Positions 42,478 to 51,216 of a DNA stretch of 64,000 bases are shown here, one piece after another; position 1 is the stretch's first letter, and each line of letters opens with the position of its first letter. Made by a program: the position numbers and the translations under genes. The notes under the pieces were generated by a model. The model made no database searches, was not told where the DNA came from, and saw nothing but the letters and a program-made list of their open reading frames with translations. Source of the DNA: a virus; the IMG/VR virus record IMGVR_UViG_3300022682_000066, positions 1 to 64,000 of that record; one strand, given 5' to 3'.

Positions 42478-43377
42478 TTACCTCACAATCGCTTCTTGGA
42501 TTATCTTTTTAATCGGGCTTGCTACTTTGTTGGTTGCGAGAAATTCGTCCATATTCTTTTCGAATGACAACCCAACTTCATATTCTCGATCGAGTCTTGC
42601 AATAAATTCGTTGATACGTTTGTCGAGTTCTTGTTTAGGGTCTATGTGGTCCCTTGTAACAACACCCTTTTTGATCGGATAATATATGGGTTCCACTGTG
42701 TTGGTCTTTTTATACCAGGCGTAGATGCGTGGGCGGTGTTTGATCTGATCAGCGGTTCTACGCATCATTGAGCCGGGGTTTACAAGAAGCCGCCCGTCAC
42801 GATGCTTGTAGGTAAACGGTTTGTGGTTATCCCCTGTGATGATCAACTTGTAAGCTGACAGTTTATTCATAAGCCAACTTACACGAGCTTCTTTGGGGCA
42901 TCCAGGCCAAGGAGCCCGGCCCATATATGTGAAGCGATGAAGTACGGCAACGTCTCCTACAGTTGGTAGTGGTTGAGCCCAACTGCTTCCTGCGAGGAGA
43001 AAATGTTTGTTGACTTTCGTGACTTTTTTCGGCTCGAGAATTGACGTCTTCCCGGCAGATACGAGGATACCTAATGCCGAGCGCAGTAGTTGATCGTAGG
43101 AATGCCCGGGCAGGTCGTGCTGCCCGGCCACCCCATAGAAATTCGGAAGGGAGACCAGTGCCGCTACGATTACTTCAAGAGACTGTCGGTTGGGCCTGTC
43201 AAAAACGTCCCCGGCAATCACAAGCGGCACTGGTCGGTCCCAACGCTTCTGGACTTTGCCCAGAAATTTGATCTTGCGGATCATCGCTGCTCGGAAATCA
43301 TCCGTGCGGCAAAGCGGTTGGCGGTCGTCGATGTGTGTGTCCGCCGCAATGAGGAGGTCGGGGCGTCTCACACCCAA
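42478..43377 (-). CDS. sbcD: SbcD/Mre11-like nuclease
   Basis: 299 residues. Metallophosphoesterase motifs in order: ADTHIDDR (DxH), GDVFDR, GQHDLPGH (GNHD-type), ITGDNHKPF and NPGSMMRR. Family knowledge: with SbcC/Rad50 it cuts DNA ends and hairpins. Lies between the two halves of the split Rad50, in one operon. Confidence 0.88.
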   Translation of the reverse strand: MGVRRPDLLIAADTHIDDRQPLCRTDDFRAAMIRKIKFLGKVQKRWDRPVPLVIAGDVFDRPNRQSLEVIVAALVSLPNFYGVAGQHDLPGHSYDQLLRSALGILVSAGKTSILEPKKVTKVNKHFLLAGSSWAQPLPTVGDVAVLHRFTYMGRAPWPGCPKEARVSWLMNKLSAYKLIITGDNHKPFTYKHRDGRLLVNPGSMMRRTADQIKHRPRIYAWYKKTNTVEPIYYPIKKGVVTRDHIDPKQELDKRINEFIARLDREYEVGLSFEKNMDEFLATNKVASPIKKIIQEAIVR

Positions 43378-43571
43378 CCCTCTCTTATGAGAAATTCTTC
43401 CTCAACGGAAAATGAAATCTCGTCGTCGACAGAGAATTCAGAGTCGTCCCAGTCTTGGATGCACATTTTCGGAATGAAGCCCTTCTTACCAGTACCATCG
43501 ACACAAAGTACCGCTCCTGCGCTGATGTACTCTATTGTGACGTCGATTTCGTAGTAGTTTCTTTCAGACAT
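43368..43571 (-). CDS. Small acidic beta-rich protein
   Basis: 67 residues; DVTIEYISAGAVLCVDGTGKKGFIPKMCIQDW resembles a small beta-barrel. Lies between the Rad50 N-half and SbcD genes, overlapping the latter by 10 bases. Function unknown. Confidence 0.5.
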   Translation of the reverse strand: MSERNYYEIDVTIEYISAGAVLCVDGTGKKGFIPKMCIQDWDDSEFSVDDEISFSVEEEFLIREGWV

Positions 43572-43591
43572 ATTTGCCTCCTTGACGGTTT

Positions 43592-44506
43592 TTATTTGGA
43601 AACCCTACCGCATAGTGGGCACGGGGCCCCTTCCAATGCGGTGTGTAATTCTTCTTCAGCGGAAGCGATACGTTTTTTGTGATTTGCAATCTCTTCTTCT
43701 AGGTCTGTGATTCGAAGACTTGCCAGATGCAGTTCTTGAATTTGTTTACGGCACGTTTCTAGTGTGTGGTATTGCTTTAGTGCCGTATCTACCAATGCTT
43801 CTAGGGCGTTTGGGAATTTCTTTCGTGCGGATCGTAATAGGGTTTCTTGTTCCTGCAGGTACTGTGTTGCCTGATACAATTGGGCGGCTTTACTATGCAA
43901 ACCCTGCACTCGTTTCTGGTGTGACTCGGCCTTTGCCATTTTCATGTCAAGTTTGTCTAGCCCGTCGTAACGAGTAAGTGTTTCTTCAAGATACTCTATT
44001 TGGCTGTCATTCGCCCGTATATTGGATTGCGTCTCCCGCACTTGCCCGCTCACTGTACTAATGGCGTGATCGATTATGTCGAGATTGGCGATGTTATTGA
44101 GTTCCTTTGCGACTTGTCCCGGTGTTTTTGAAAGTAAGAAGGCCGGGTCCCCTTGGAACAGAAAGTTGAGTCGGTCGAGTCGCAGGGTGTTTCGAATTTC
44201 ATCCGGTACGCCTCTACCAAACGATTTGAATTGCTCTTTGTTGAGTGTGTAATAATTTGCCTTGTCTGTGCGTACACGACGGAGGACATCCCCTTCTTCC
44301 GTTTTGATAGTAACCGAGGTGCGCCCTCCCCAAGAACTGCGAAACGCATCTCCAGCAGGTTCGTTGAAAACAAGCCAACGCAAAGCACGGATAATTGCAG
44401 TTTTTCCTGCATCGGAGGGACCTACTATGACGTTGACCCCTTCGTCAAGTTCGATGTCTAGCTTTTTATGAGCCTGGAAGTTGCGAATGGAGATGCTTTC
44501 GAACAT
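43592..44506 (-). CDS. Rad50/SbcC N-terminal half with zinc hook at its end
   Basis: 304 residues. Walker A lobe: ISIRNFQAHKKLDIELDEG and VGPSDAGKTAIIRAL, Q-loop FLFQGDPAFLL. A coiled coil runs from about 145 to 290, and the chain ends in C296-P-L-C299-G, a Rad50 zinc hook CxxC. The second coil arm and the Walker B lobe are on another gene (41649-42239). A normal Rad50/SbcC would continue in one chain. Confidence 0.85.
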   Translation of the reverse strand: MFESISIRNFQAHKKLDIELDEGVNVIVGPSDAGKTAIIRALRWLVFNEPAGDAFRSSWGGRTSVTIKTEEGDVLRRVRTDKANYYTLNKEQFKSFGRGVPDEIRNTLRLDRLNFLFQGDPAFLLSKTPGQVAKELNNIANLDIIDHAISTVSGQVRETQSNIRANDSQIEYLEETLTRYDGLDKLDMKMAKAESHQKRVQGLHSKAAQLYQATQYLQEQETLLRSARKKFPNALEALVDTALKQYHTLETCRKQIQELHLASLRITDLEEEIANHKKRIASAEEELHTALEGAPCPLCGRVSK

Positions 44507-44922
44507 CAGCCCTTCCTCCGAACGACACGGCGCTGCTTTGGCCCTCCCAATGCAAGGCGGCTTTCTTCTGCGAGCCGGGTTGCTCTTGCAGTTGCAGTTC
44601 GTTTTTCCTCAGCCTTTTTTCGAGCCTCATGTCCGGCTTTGATTGCTTTTTGGCGTATTTTCTCGAAGTCAGAAGAGATGCTCCCGTCAACAGTCCAGAT
44701 GGGCATCCAATGACTAATGTGCCGATCGTATGAAAGAGCGTGCGGCTTGTGGAAGGCGTCTTTTCCAAGTTCCGTTTGGGCGTGGAGCCTGGCGAGGCAA
44801 GATGTCCAGATGTAGATTCGTTTTGTATGATGATTAAAGACCAAGATGTCTTCTTCAGTTGCTGGCGGCAACTTATCCTTAATGCGAATCCACATCTTCA
44901 CAAAAAGCGGCTTCCGCTTCAT
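44506..44922 (-). CDS. DUF551-containing protein
   Basis: 138 residues. MWIRIKDKLPPATEEDILVF ... RHISHWMPIWTVDG fits DUF551 (WIxxxDxLPxxxxxVLVx ... ITHWxPLP). The C-terminal third is a charged helix (KAGHEARKKAEEKRTATARA). Found in many phages; function unknown. Confidence 0.72.
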   Translation of the reverse strand: MKRKPLFVKMWIRIKDKLPPATEEDILVFNHHTKRIYIWTSCLARLHAQTELGKDAFHKPHALSYDRHISHWMPIWTVDGSISSDFEKIRQKAIKAGHEARKKAEEKRTATARATRLAEESRLALGGPKQRRVVRRKG

Positions 44923-45464
44923 TAGTCAACCCCCATATGAATACGCCGGGCCTTTTCAGCCATGAGAGCAGCATCAGCTCGTCCGTCTTTCCACCCACCC
45001 TTCGGACCTGAGAATTGCTGACGGTTATCAGGCCACATTCGAAAGACCGCAACTTTGGCTCTAGTTTTGGCGTCGGGGCCGTCGCTGCGAACAACCAGTC
45101 CCTTTTGCCAGCTTTGTGGTGCGAGAAGTTGGTACGGAATTCGCAGTATGGTAAGCAGGCAGTGCCAGATACCACAGTTCTGTCCAAAGGTGAACATGGA
45201 TTTCGCCCCGCGGGTTTGTGCTTGACCGAATTTGTTGATTGCCGGTCGGGGTATGACACGTTCAAGAACAGCGAAGACGATATCGTATTGAGCGCGCCAC
45301 TGTAAGAGTTCGTGGTAGATTTCCAGCGGATCGTTTGTGCGGGGCCAGTCGTATAGAAAGAGATCCGCGCCTGGGACCAAAAGGCATGCGGCGCCGGACT
45401 TGCCGGGGTCTATTCCCACAAAGGCTTCCGGTTTGATTTTTCGTCTTACCTTTCTTGCACTCAT
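44922..45464 (-). CDS. RuvC-like Holliday junction resolvase
   Basis: 180 residues from the ATG at 45464 (GGGAGG upstream). RNase H fold: FVGIDPGKSGAACLL, YDIVFAVLERVI, SMFTFGQNCGIWHCLL, and the final acidic pair in GRADAALMAEKARR. Resolves branched recombination and replication intermediates. Overlaps the RecA-like gene by four bases. Confidence 0.82.
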   Translation of the reverse strand: MSARKVRRKIKPEAFVGIDPGKSGAACLLVPGADLFLYDWPRTNDPLEIYHELLQWRAQYDIVFAVLERVIPRPAINKFGQAQTRGAKSMFTFGQNCGIWHCLLTILRIPYQLLAPQSWQKGLVVRSDGPDAKTRAKVAVFRMWPDNRQQFSGPKGGWKDGRADAALMAEKARRIHMGVD

Positions 45465-46609
45465 TTGAACCTCCCGGGTCTTCCGGAAAGCAGGCTGTTT
45501 TCGACGTCTGTCCAAGCTGTTTGGGCTACCTGCTGAAGTTTGCGGTGTAGTCCTTTGGATTCGATATAGTTGATCAATTGATCGCGAGTGGCTTCCACTT
45601 TCAATTCTTTTGCACGAATCTTTTGTTTCGTTTTGTGCCACCACTTGGACTTGAGCAGGTAGTCGATAATCGAGCCAACATCATCAAGACCCGGCCGATC
45701 GTAGAAAATATCGAACTCGACTGTACGGATTTTCCCAGTGATGGAGTTTTTATCCATTTCCACTTTCGTTGTGACACCGATCTTGTATTTGATGTTCCGC
45801 TTGGTTTTGGTCTTGGTTTGGACTTTGTGCAGAACAGGACGTATATGACTGGCAAAGAATGGCGCGTTGCCCCCGCTGGTGCGCCACTGCTTGGCAAACG
45901 CTTGCCCTCCGATATTCGTTCTGAGTTGTTGGACGATGATTACGAGACTCTGAGTATCTTTCACCTTCCCTTTAATCAATCGGAGCACTCGGCCGATGAT
46001 ACCGGCCTTGCGTCCGGCAAATGCTTCAGCGACCTTCTTTGCGGCATCATCCGATTTGATCCGGGCCATTGCTGCGGCTTGTTCTTTGTCGAGCTCTTCT
46101 CGTGTGGTGAGAACATCTAAAGAGTCGCAGATGTAGATAAAGGGCTTCCCGGCTTTCGTGAGTGTCTTGATATTGTCGCCCAGGTCTTCGACGGTATCGG
46201 AAATACCCAGTGGCGGGTCTGAAATACGCTTTGCCAGACGCTTCCCGAATAGATAAGGAATATCGAATTCTTGGCGCCGTTCGATATCATCGAAAATCAA
46301 GGCATAATCCTTGAACCGTTTTTCTTGAGCACATGCCGCAAGAGTGGAAAGACAAAGAAAGGTCTTGCCGCTTGCCGAAGCTCCTGGCAAGGTAACGATG
46401 TTGCCCAGGGGCCAGCCGCCCGCTATCCGATCAGAACAAGCGAGATTCAGCAGAGTGGATCCGGTCGGGGCTAACGTATCGGGAGAAACCTCCCGAGGCG
46501 TTTCTGGCCGATGTGAGCGTTTCTGTATCGCTTCGGCTACGTCCGCCGGGGAGGTCTTTCGGACGACCTTTCTATCCGATTTGCGGGCGACTGCCCTGCG
46601 CCTGGTCAT
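45461..46609 (-). CDS. RecA-like recombinase
   Basis: 382 residues. TGSTLLNLACSDRIAGGWPL, Walker A LPGASASGKTFLCL, acidic YALIFDDIERR, IYICDSLDVL (Walker B), SLVIIVQQLRTNI and a SGGNAPFFASH block follow the order of phage RecA/UvsX-type recombinases, which pair single strands with duplex DNA. The C-terminal part is basic. Sits with SSB, UvsY-like and RuvC-like genes in a recombination module. Confidence 0.85.
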   Translation of the reverse strand: MTRRRAVARKSDRKVVRKTSPADVAEAIQKRSHRPETPREVSPDTLAPTGSTLLNLACSDRIAGGWPLGNIVTLPGASASGKTFLCLSTLAACAQEKRFKDYALIFDDIERRQEFDIPYLFGKRLAKRISDPPLGISDTVEDLGDNIKTLTKAGKPFIYICDSLDVLTTREELDKEQAAAMARIKSDDAAKKVAEAFAGRKAGIIGRVLRLIKGKVKDTQSLVIIVQQLRTNIGGQAFAKQWRTSGGNAPFFASHIRPVLHKVQTKTKTKRNIKYKIGVTTKVEMDKNSITGKIRTVEFDIFYDRPGLDDVGSIIDYLLKSKWWHKTKQKIRAKELKVEATRDQLINYIESKGLHRKLQQVAQTAWTDVENSLLSGRPGRFK

Positions 46610-46805
46610 TCAGGAACTCCTTGTATTTGGTCTTTTCGATATAAAACCGCCCACGCGGGACCGGTTGAAAGACCATATCGGGTCTCGCTTTCGCCCAAGT
46701 CCGGACCCATCCGAGAAATGTGGGACGGGCCACGTAGATGTTGAGTTGTTCTTCAAGCATCCGTTGGGCTTCATTGGTGTCGATGCGTTCTGTTTTGCCT
46801 GCCAT
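46572..46805 (-). CDS. Small HTH-like protein
   Basis: 77 residues. IDTNEAQRMLEEQLNIYVARPT then FLGWVRTWAKARP looks like a MerR/excisionase-type helix-turn-helix reading head, with RGRFYIEKTKYKEFL as a wing. Overlaps the start of the RecA-like gene by 38 bases. DNA-binding role is likely, target unknown. Confidence 0.6.
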   Translation of the reverse strand: MAGKTERIDTNEAQRMLEEQLNIYVARPTFLGWVRTWAKARPDMVFQPVPRGRFYIEKTKYKEFLNDQAQGSRPQIG

Positions 46806-46816
46806 AAGAGCCTCCT

Positions 46817-46844
46817 AAAAGTGGGGGAGGTCGCCCTCCCCCAC
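46817..46844 (-). terminator. Terminator after the SSB gene
   Basis: 10-bp GC stem GTGGGGGAGG (46821-46830) with CCTCCCCCAC (46835-46844), followed on the minus strand by TTTTAGG. Ends most transcription from the SSB gene before the HTH and RecA-like genes, perhaps partially. Confidence 0.7.
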
Positions 46845-46852
46845 ATTGCGAT

Positions 46853-48154
46853 CTAAACGCCTTCCTTGGCGTCCGAGCAGGCAGCCCAGGTTTCTTCGTC
46901 ACATTCGTTGCAGTCGTCAACTTCGTCCGTGTCGGCGCCGAACTTGTGACCGTAGGGGCATTTTCCCTTCTTGCCCTTCGAGGGCTTCGAGGCCTTCTTG
47001 CCCTTCTTGCCCTTCGTGGTCTTCTTGCCCTTCGTGGTCTTCTTGCCCTTCTTCGGCTTTTTGGGAGGTTCGGGTTCCTCGTCTTCGTCGTCCTCGTCGT
47101 CGTCGAGATCCTCGTCCTCGTCCTCGTCGTCGTCGAGATCCTCGTCGAAGTCGTCCTCCTCCTCGTCGTCCTCCTCCTCGTCGTCCTCCTCCTCGTCGTC
47201 TTCGTCGTCGTCGTCTTCGTCGTCGAGATCCTCGTCGTCCTCGTCGTCGAGATCTTCGTATTCCTCGTCGTCCTCGTCGTCGAGATCTTCGTCGTCGAGA
47301 TCCTCGTCCTCGTCTTCGTCAGACTCGGGGATTTCGAAGAACATTTTTTCGAGGTCCTTGTACGATTCGATTCGGAGAGCTGTGCTCAGGTCGAACACTT
47401 CTTCGAGGATTTCGTCGTCCAGGGGTTCGCGGCGTTTGGCGAAGTCGATTCGGTTGACATCCCAGAACGAGCCGAACGAGCTGGTCTCCTCGACGAACCG
47501 ACAGTTGAGATCGAAGCCCTTGGTGTCCGGGAGGTAGAAACTCGCCCAGAATTCGTCGCCTTCCTGGATTTCCATGTCCAGCTGTTTGCCGAAAAGGTGG
47601 TAGCTGGCATCCCAGAGGAAGACCTTCTCCGACTTGTGGTCGTAGATGAAGTAGAGTTCGCGGTCCTTCTGGCGAATATCGGAGATCAAGGACTTGTTCT
47701 CGGCGTAGTCCTGCTTGAGCCGATTGACTTCTTCACAAATCGGGCAGGGTTTGCCGACCGATTGGAGGCAAACGACCTTCCGGTTTTGGGGGCCGATATT
47801 GGCGTGCTGCATGAACGATCGACGATACCAAAGCTGACCCGGCTCGATACCGTCCGGATGGTTGGATTCTTCGACGATGTAGGGAAGGACGCTGAACTTG
47901 GTCCGCTCTCGGGGCTTCCAGACCTCCATATCCGAGACGAGGGTCCAGCTGCCGCTTCGTTCCCGTTTCCGAGCCGCAGCCCGTTCACGAGCTCGATTGG
48001 CTGCGTCCTTCCGTGCAGTCTTGGAAGCCGTTTGCTTGATGCGTTCTGCAACCGACGCTTTTTTCTTTTTGCTGGTCTTGCTTGCCTTGGGCCGGGTCTT
48101 CTTGCTGCCGTCGGCTTTGTTCGTCTTCTTCGTTCCCTTCTTTCCCTTTGCCAT
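46853..48154 (-). CDS. ssb: gp32-like single-stranded DNA-binding protein with long acidic tail
   Basis: 433 residues. Residues 1-65: Lys/Arg/Ala-rich arm. Core 70-290: TKFSVLPYIVEESNHP, GQLWYRRSFMQHANIG, then C129, C137 and C140 in KPCPICEE; H117 with the three Cys gives an HCCC zinc set spaced much like T4 gp32. Residues of about 310-385: nearly pure Asp/Glu. Then a Lys-rich block (KKGKKTTKGKKTTKGKKGKK) and a second Cys cluster (CPYGHKFG ... CNECDEETWAAC). Acidic tails recruit replication proteins and keep DNA off; the added basic and Cys tail is unusual. Confidence 0.85.
   Translation of the reverse strand: MAKGKKGTKKTNKADGSKKTRPKASKTSKKKKASVAERIKQTASKTARKDAANRARERAAARKRERSGSWTLVSDMEVWKPRERTKFSVLPYIVEESNHPDGIEPGQLWYRRSFMQHANIGPQNRKVVCLQSVGKPCPICEEVNRLKQDYAENKSLISDIRQKDRELYFIYDHKSEKVFLWDASYHLFGKQLDMEIQEGDEFWASFYLPDTKGFDLNCRFVEETSSFGSFWDVNRIDFAKRREPLDDEILEEVFDLSTALRIESYKDLEKMFFEIPESDEDEDEDLDDEDLDDEDDEEYEDLDDEDDEDLDDEDDDDEDDEEEDDEEEDDEEEDDFDEDLDDDEDEDEDLDDDEDDEDEEPEPPKKPKKGKKTTKGKKTTKGKKGKKASKPSKGKKGKCPYGHKFGADTDEVDDCNECDEETWAACSDAKEGV
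47080..47330 (-). repeat. GAC/GAG codon repeat (acidic tract of SSB)
   Basis: Imperfect triplet repeat on the minus strand of GAC, GAT, GAG and GAA codons, read as CTCGTCGTC-type units on the plus strand. Likely to vary in length by slippage or recombination. Confidence 0.85.
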
Positions 48155-48211
48155 GTCGATCTCCTTATTTAGGTTTGGGTTACCGTCCTAATTTGGACCT
48201 ATGCCAGGCAT

Positions 48212-48240
48212 ATGATACGAGTCGGGTTGCGGCATACAAC
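48212..48240 (-). promoter_or_regulatory. Possible promoter for SSB
   Basis: TATCAT (48217-48212) preceded by CTCG, like the CG-TATAAT of the four phage promoters, with TTGTAT at the -35 position. It lacks the TAGAAA box, so confidence is low. It sits in the 143-bp gap between the UvsY-like gene and the SSB start. Confidence 0.35.
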
Positions 48241-48297
48241 CAGAACAAGGCGTACCAACTGCCCACAAACCAGTCGATTACACAGTATCCAAAGAAA

Positions 48298-48834
48298 TCA
48301 GGCACGAGTCACAGTCCTCCTTTTCGCCGCAGCCTTTTTGGATTTTTCCACCACGGCCTTGTGTAATGCCTGTTGAGCCTTTTCCGAGAAACGTATTTCT
48401 TCAGGCAGGTTTCTGGGCTCCTTTGGCTTCGCAAAGTATTCTTGGTTCATGAGAAGAACGAGGTTCTCAAGTGCTGCCTTGCGCTGGTGAAATGCGAAGA
48501 CGCCCCCGTCGAGAAGGTCCAAAATGAATTCAGCTTGGATTTGACGCTCCTTCGCTTTGCGGTACTCGGGGTGGGCCCGGACCCAGGCATCCACGTTGGG
48601 CCCTGTGGGGTTGACTCCGATAAGATCTGCACCACCCCGGCCAGCCTTAAGCACGAGTTCTGAACGAGTGGTTTTCACTCGTTCGTGCATTCGCTTGGCT
48701 GTTTTGGCGGCGAGAGCCTTCATTCGGGAATACTTCTGGAATAGTTGTGGTTGCAGCGCCCACTCCACATCGAGTGCTTCTGTGTCGATGCTCAAATCCT
48801 CGTCGTATTGACGTTCAATGTCTTTCTGGTGCAT
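48298..48834 (-). CDS. UvsY-like/phage recombination-mediator-type protein
   Basis: 178 residues. LSIDTEALDVEWALQPQLFQ then KYSRMKALAAKTAKRMHERV, a middle V..HPEY segment and AFHQRKAALENLVLLMNQEY then FAKPKEP follow a pattern seen in many phage proteins next to SSB and RecA genes. Helical, basic C-terminus. A mediator role loading the recombinase on SSB-coated DNA is inferred from this gene order. Driven by the promoter at 48853-48880. Confidence 0.6.
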   Translation of the reverse strand: MHQKDIERQYDEDLSIDTEALDVEWALQPQLFQKYSRMKALAAKTAKRMHERVKTTRSELVLKAGRGGADLIGVNPTGPNVDAWVRAHPEYRKAKERQIQAEFILDLLDGGVFAFHQRKAALENLVLLMNQEYFAKPKEPRNLPEEIRFSEKAQQALHKAVVEKSKKAAAKRRTVTRA

Positions 48835-48852
48835 ATGGACCCCCTATTTATC

Positions 48853-48880
48853 GTTATACGAATTGTGTTTGTTTTTTCTA
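48853..48880 (-). promoter_or_regulatory. Phage promoter, TAGAAA/TATAAC type
   Basis: TAGAAA (48880-48875), 16-bp spacer ending CG, TATAAC (48858-48853). Overlaps the last codon of the clamp loader gene and reads into the UvsY-like and SSB genes. Confidence 0.65.
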
Positions 48881-49801
48881 TATAACCATCGCGTTGTAAC
48901 AGGCTGTCACGAGTCCGGCTTTTCCTGTGTTGTAGAAAGGTTCCAAGAATTGCGACATAATGAGGTAGGCATCTTCCTTTCCGTTAAGCAGTACCTTGCG
49001 GTAGTATTCCAAAACGATACGCCGGATTGTTTCAGGGTCTTCCTTGTCCAGTTTCTTGAGGAGCCCTGCCACTTCGGGCCATTTCACATTGGGCTTCATA
49101 AGAAGACGACATAACGCGATTGCCAAGTCTTCTTTTTCGACAATACGCCCAACAGCGGCTTCCATTTCGTCTTCTTCAAGCCCTTGCAGTTGATCCAGTA
49201 CAGCAAGGGCCAGCCCAGGACTACCGTTGCTTTCGACGAGCATCTTCTTGATCACCGATCGTGGAAGATCGAGATCGGCAGATTTCGAGACTTCAAGAAT
49301 GAGATGCCTCATTTCTGAAGCGTCTAAAGGCTCCACCGGGAAATGGCCTACGCGCCGTCGCAAAGCCGCCGTAAGTTTCTCCGGCGCAGTAGTGGCTAGG
49401 ATGATCCAGGTTTTGGCGGGCGGGTACTCCAGCATCTTGAGGAACCCCTCTTGCGCGTCCGGAGTCAGCTTGTGGCATTCGTCAAGGAACCAAACCCGCA
49501 CACCGCCGAGAGGTCGGTACTGGCTTTGCCTTCGGATATCCCGGATCATTTCAATGCCCCGAAAATCTGACGAGTTGAGTTCATGGTAGTCGGTCGAGGC
49601 TTCCCCGTCTTTTCCGATTGCCCCAAGAGCGCGAGCCATTATCCGTCCCAGTGTTGTTTTGCCACAACCCGGCGGGCCATGAAGCAAAATTGCACGGTTG
49701 GGGCTTTCTTTCGAAATTAGCTTCTGAAGCCCGTTTACCGTTTCGGCGTTGCCGTATACCCCGTCAAACGAGGTAGGCCGAAAATCCGTATGCAATGGCA
49801 T
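48878..49801 (-). CDS. Clamp loader AAA+ subunit (DnaX/RFC-like)
   Basis: 307 residues from the ATG at 49801 (AGGATTC upstream). RPTSFDGVYGNAETVNGLQK, Walker A LLHGPPGCGKTTLGRIM, Walker B VWFLDECHKLT, sensor 1 TWIILATTAPEKL, arginine-finger area LRRRVGHFPVEPL. It loads the sliding clamp encoded at 52500-53621. The Cys zinc module of bacterial DnaX is missing. Confidence 0.85.
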   Translation of the reverse strand: MPLHTDFRPTSFDGVYGNAETVNGLQKLISKESPNRAILLHGPPGCGKTTLGRIMARALGAIGKDGEASTDYHELNSSDFRGIEMIRDIRRQSQYRPLGGVRVWFLDECHKLTPDAQEGFLKMLEYPPAKTWIILATTAPEKLTAALRRRVGHFPVEPLDASEMRHLILEVSKSADLDLPRSVIKKMLVESNGSPGLALAVLDQLQGLEEDEMEAAVGRIVEKEDLAIALCRLLMKPNVKWPEVAGLLKKLDKEDPETIRRIVLEYYRKVLLNGKEDAYLIMSQFLEPFYNTGKAGLVTACYNAMVI

Positions 49802-49818
49802 TAGAATCCTCCTTCGTG

Positions 49819-51216
49819 TTACTGGATCGGGTATTCTTTCGCGGTGTTCCACGAACCATTGACAGGACCCACATCGGCTTCGACTTCTAAAGGCACCTTG
49901 ATCCACTTCCAAGCCTTGGGCAGGTCCTCTGTCATCACGCGCTGTGCAGTCCGTAATACGTGATCCACTTCGTCGGGGTGAAAATCGAAAACGATCGAGT
50001 CGTGAATTTGCCCGATAAGTAGCGTCTTCCATCGTTCCCGAGTTGCAATTTGGGTCAATCGGATGAATGACCAAAGCAGCATGTGAAATGCGCTGCCTTG
50101 CACCGCGAAGTTAATCACTTGGTTTCGCTTCATGAATCCCTTGAACATGAACCCGGTTAGCGATTGGAATTGTCCGTGTTTCAAGTAATTACGATACCAG
50201 GTGTTGCGCCAATTGTTGTAGACCGGGAATCGTTCGTTCCAGAAACGATGTTCGACCTCTGCCATATGGTCTTCAAAGTCTAATTGAGTGTGGATACCCT
50301 GTGTCGCAAGATGCTCGGGTAGTAAGATACCATCAGAGGTTTTAAGGTTGTCCAAGTGGATCATTGCCCACATATTTTCAGCGATGCTTTTGTAGTAGTC
50401 TCCGTAGAAGGCCGGAAAGACGAATCCGTTCTTACCACAGTGACGAAGGGTCTTATAGCAGCCAGTGCCTTTTGGACCCAGTTGTTCTTCTGTGAGATGA
50501 TAACATTCCATGGCCATATCGCGATGCATATCACGATTCGGATTTGTGAGTTCATCATACATCGCTGGATCTAGATGATAACAGTATGCCGCGCGGATTT
50601 CCGCACCGGAGAAGTCGACTTCCCCTAGTAATCGATCATGCCGCGGTATAAGTGACCGACGAACAATATTCATAATCTCTTTGATGCGTTTGGGAAAGTT
50701 GTGGAAGTTGGGATCGAACGAACTGGAACGGAAGGTTTGTACTGTATTGAGTGCGAAGCTTGGATGGATAAACCATTGATCCCCTTGTTGCACAGCTTCA
50801 CGAATGATAGACGCAAGAAACGTCCCTTTTGCTTTTTGTAAGCGATCCACAGCGATCAAATCGTCAATCTCGGGGAGTCCTAAAGCCTCGAGCGCATTTT
50901 GGCTTGTAGAGGGGTTGCCGTTTTCCGTGAAAACTTTGGCCTCGTGCCCCATTCTTTTGTAGATTATGTCCGCGAGCTGGTGGTTGCTATCCCAGTTCAT
51001 AGATGTTCCGTAATATTTCCGCCACAGCTTCGCGAGTTTCGTGTCTAGCAGACGTTCTCGTCGTCGCCGAATCTGTCTTGTAAGGTGTTTATCCTTGGCA
51101 AGGCAATAGTCCATATCAATAGCGATGCCGTTTTCAGTTGCTTGCGATAAAGCAAGTGTACCTTCTTGGAGCAAGGTGTAGGCTGCTTTATGCTTTGGTC
51201 GAATATTTACTTTCAT
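49819..51216 (-). CDS. Family A DNA polymerase (polymerase domain only)
   Basis: 465 residues. Motif A LGEVDFSGAEIRAAY, motif B region RHCGKNGFVFPAFYGDYY, motif C IGQIHDSIVFDF (HDS rather than HDE). The exonuclease part is absent and encoded on the upstream, fused UDG gene, which ends one base from this start. Main replicative polymerase of the phage. Confidence 0.9.
   Translation of the reverse strand: MKVNIRPKHKAAYTLLQEGTLALSQATENGIAIDMDYCLAKDKHLTRQIRRRRERLLDTKLAKLWRKYYGTSMNWDSNHQLADIIYKRMGHEAKVFTENGNPSTSQNALEALGLPEIDDLIAVDRLQKAKGTFLASIIREAVQQGDQWFIHPSFALNTVQTFRSSSFDPNFHNFPKRIKEIMNIVRRSLIPRHDRLLGEVDFSGAEIRAAYCYHLDPAMYDELTNPNRDMHRDMAMECYHLTEEQLGPKGTGCYKTLRHCGKNGFVFPAFYGDYYKSIAENMWAMIHLDNLKTSDGILLPEHLATQGIHTQLDFEDHMAEVEHRFWNERFPVYNNWRNTWYRNYLKHGQFQSLTGFMFKGFMKRNQVINFAVQGSAFHMLLWSFIRLTQIATRERWKTLLIGQIHDSIVFDFHPDEVDHVLRTAQRVMTEDLPKAWKWIKVPLEVEADVGPVNGSWNTAKEYPIQ

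Noticed and set aside
46946-48172. 408-codon plus-strand frame with long Val/Leu runs
   Set aside because: Mirror of the acidic tract in the SSB gene; no independent support. The same holds for the frame at 58212-59162.
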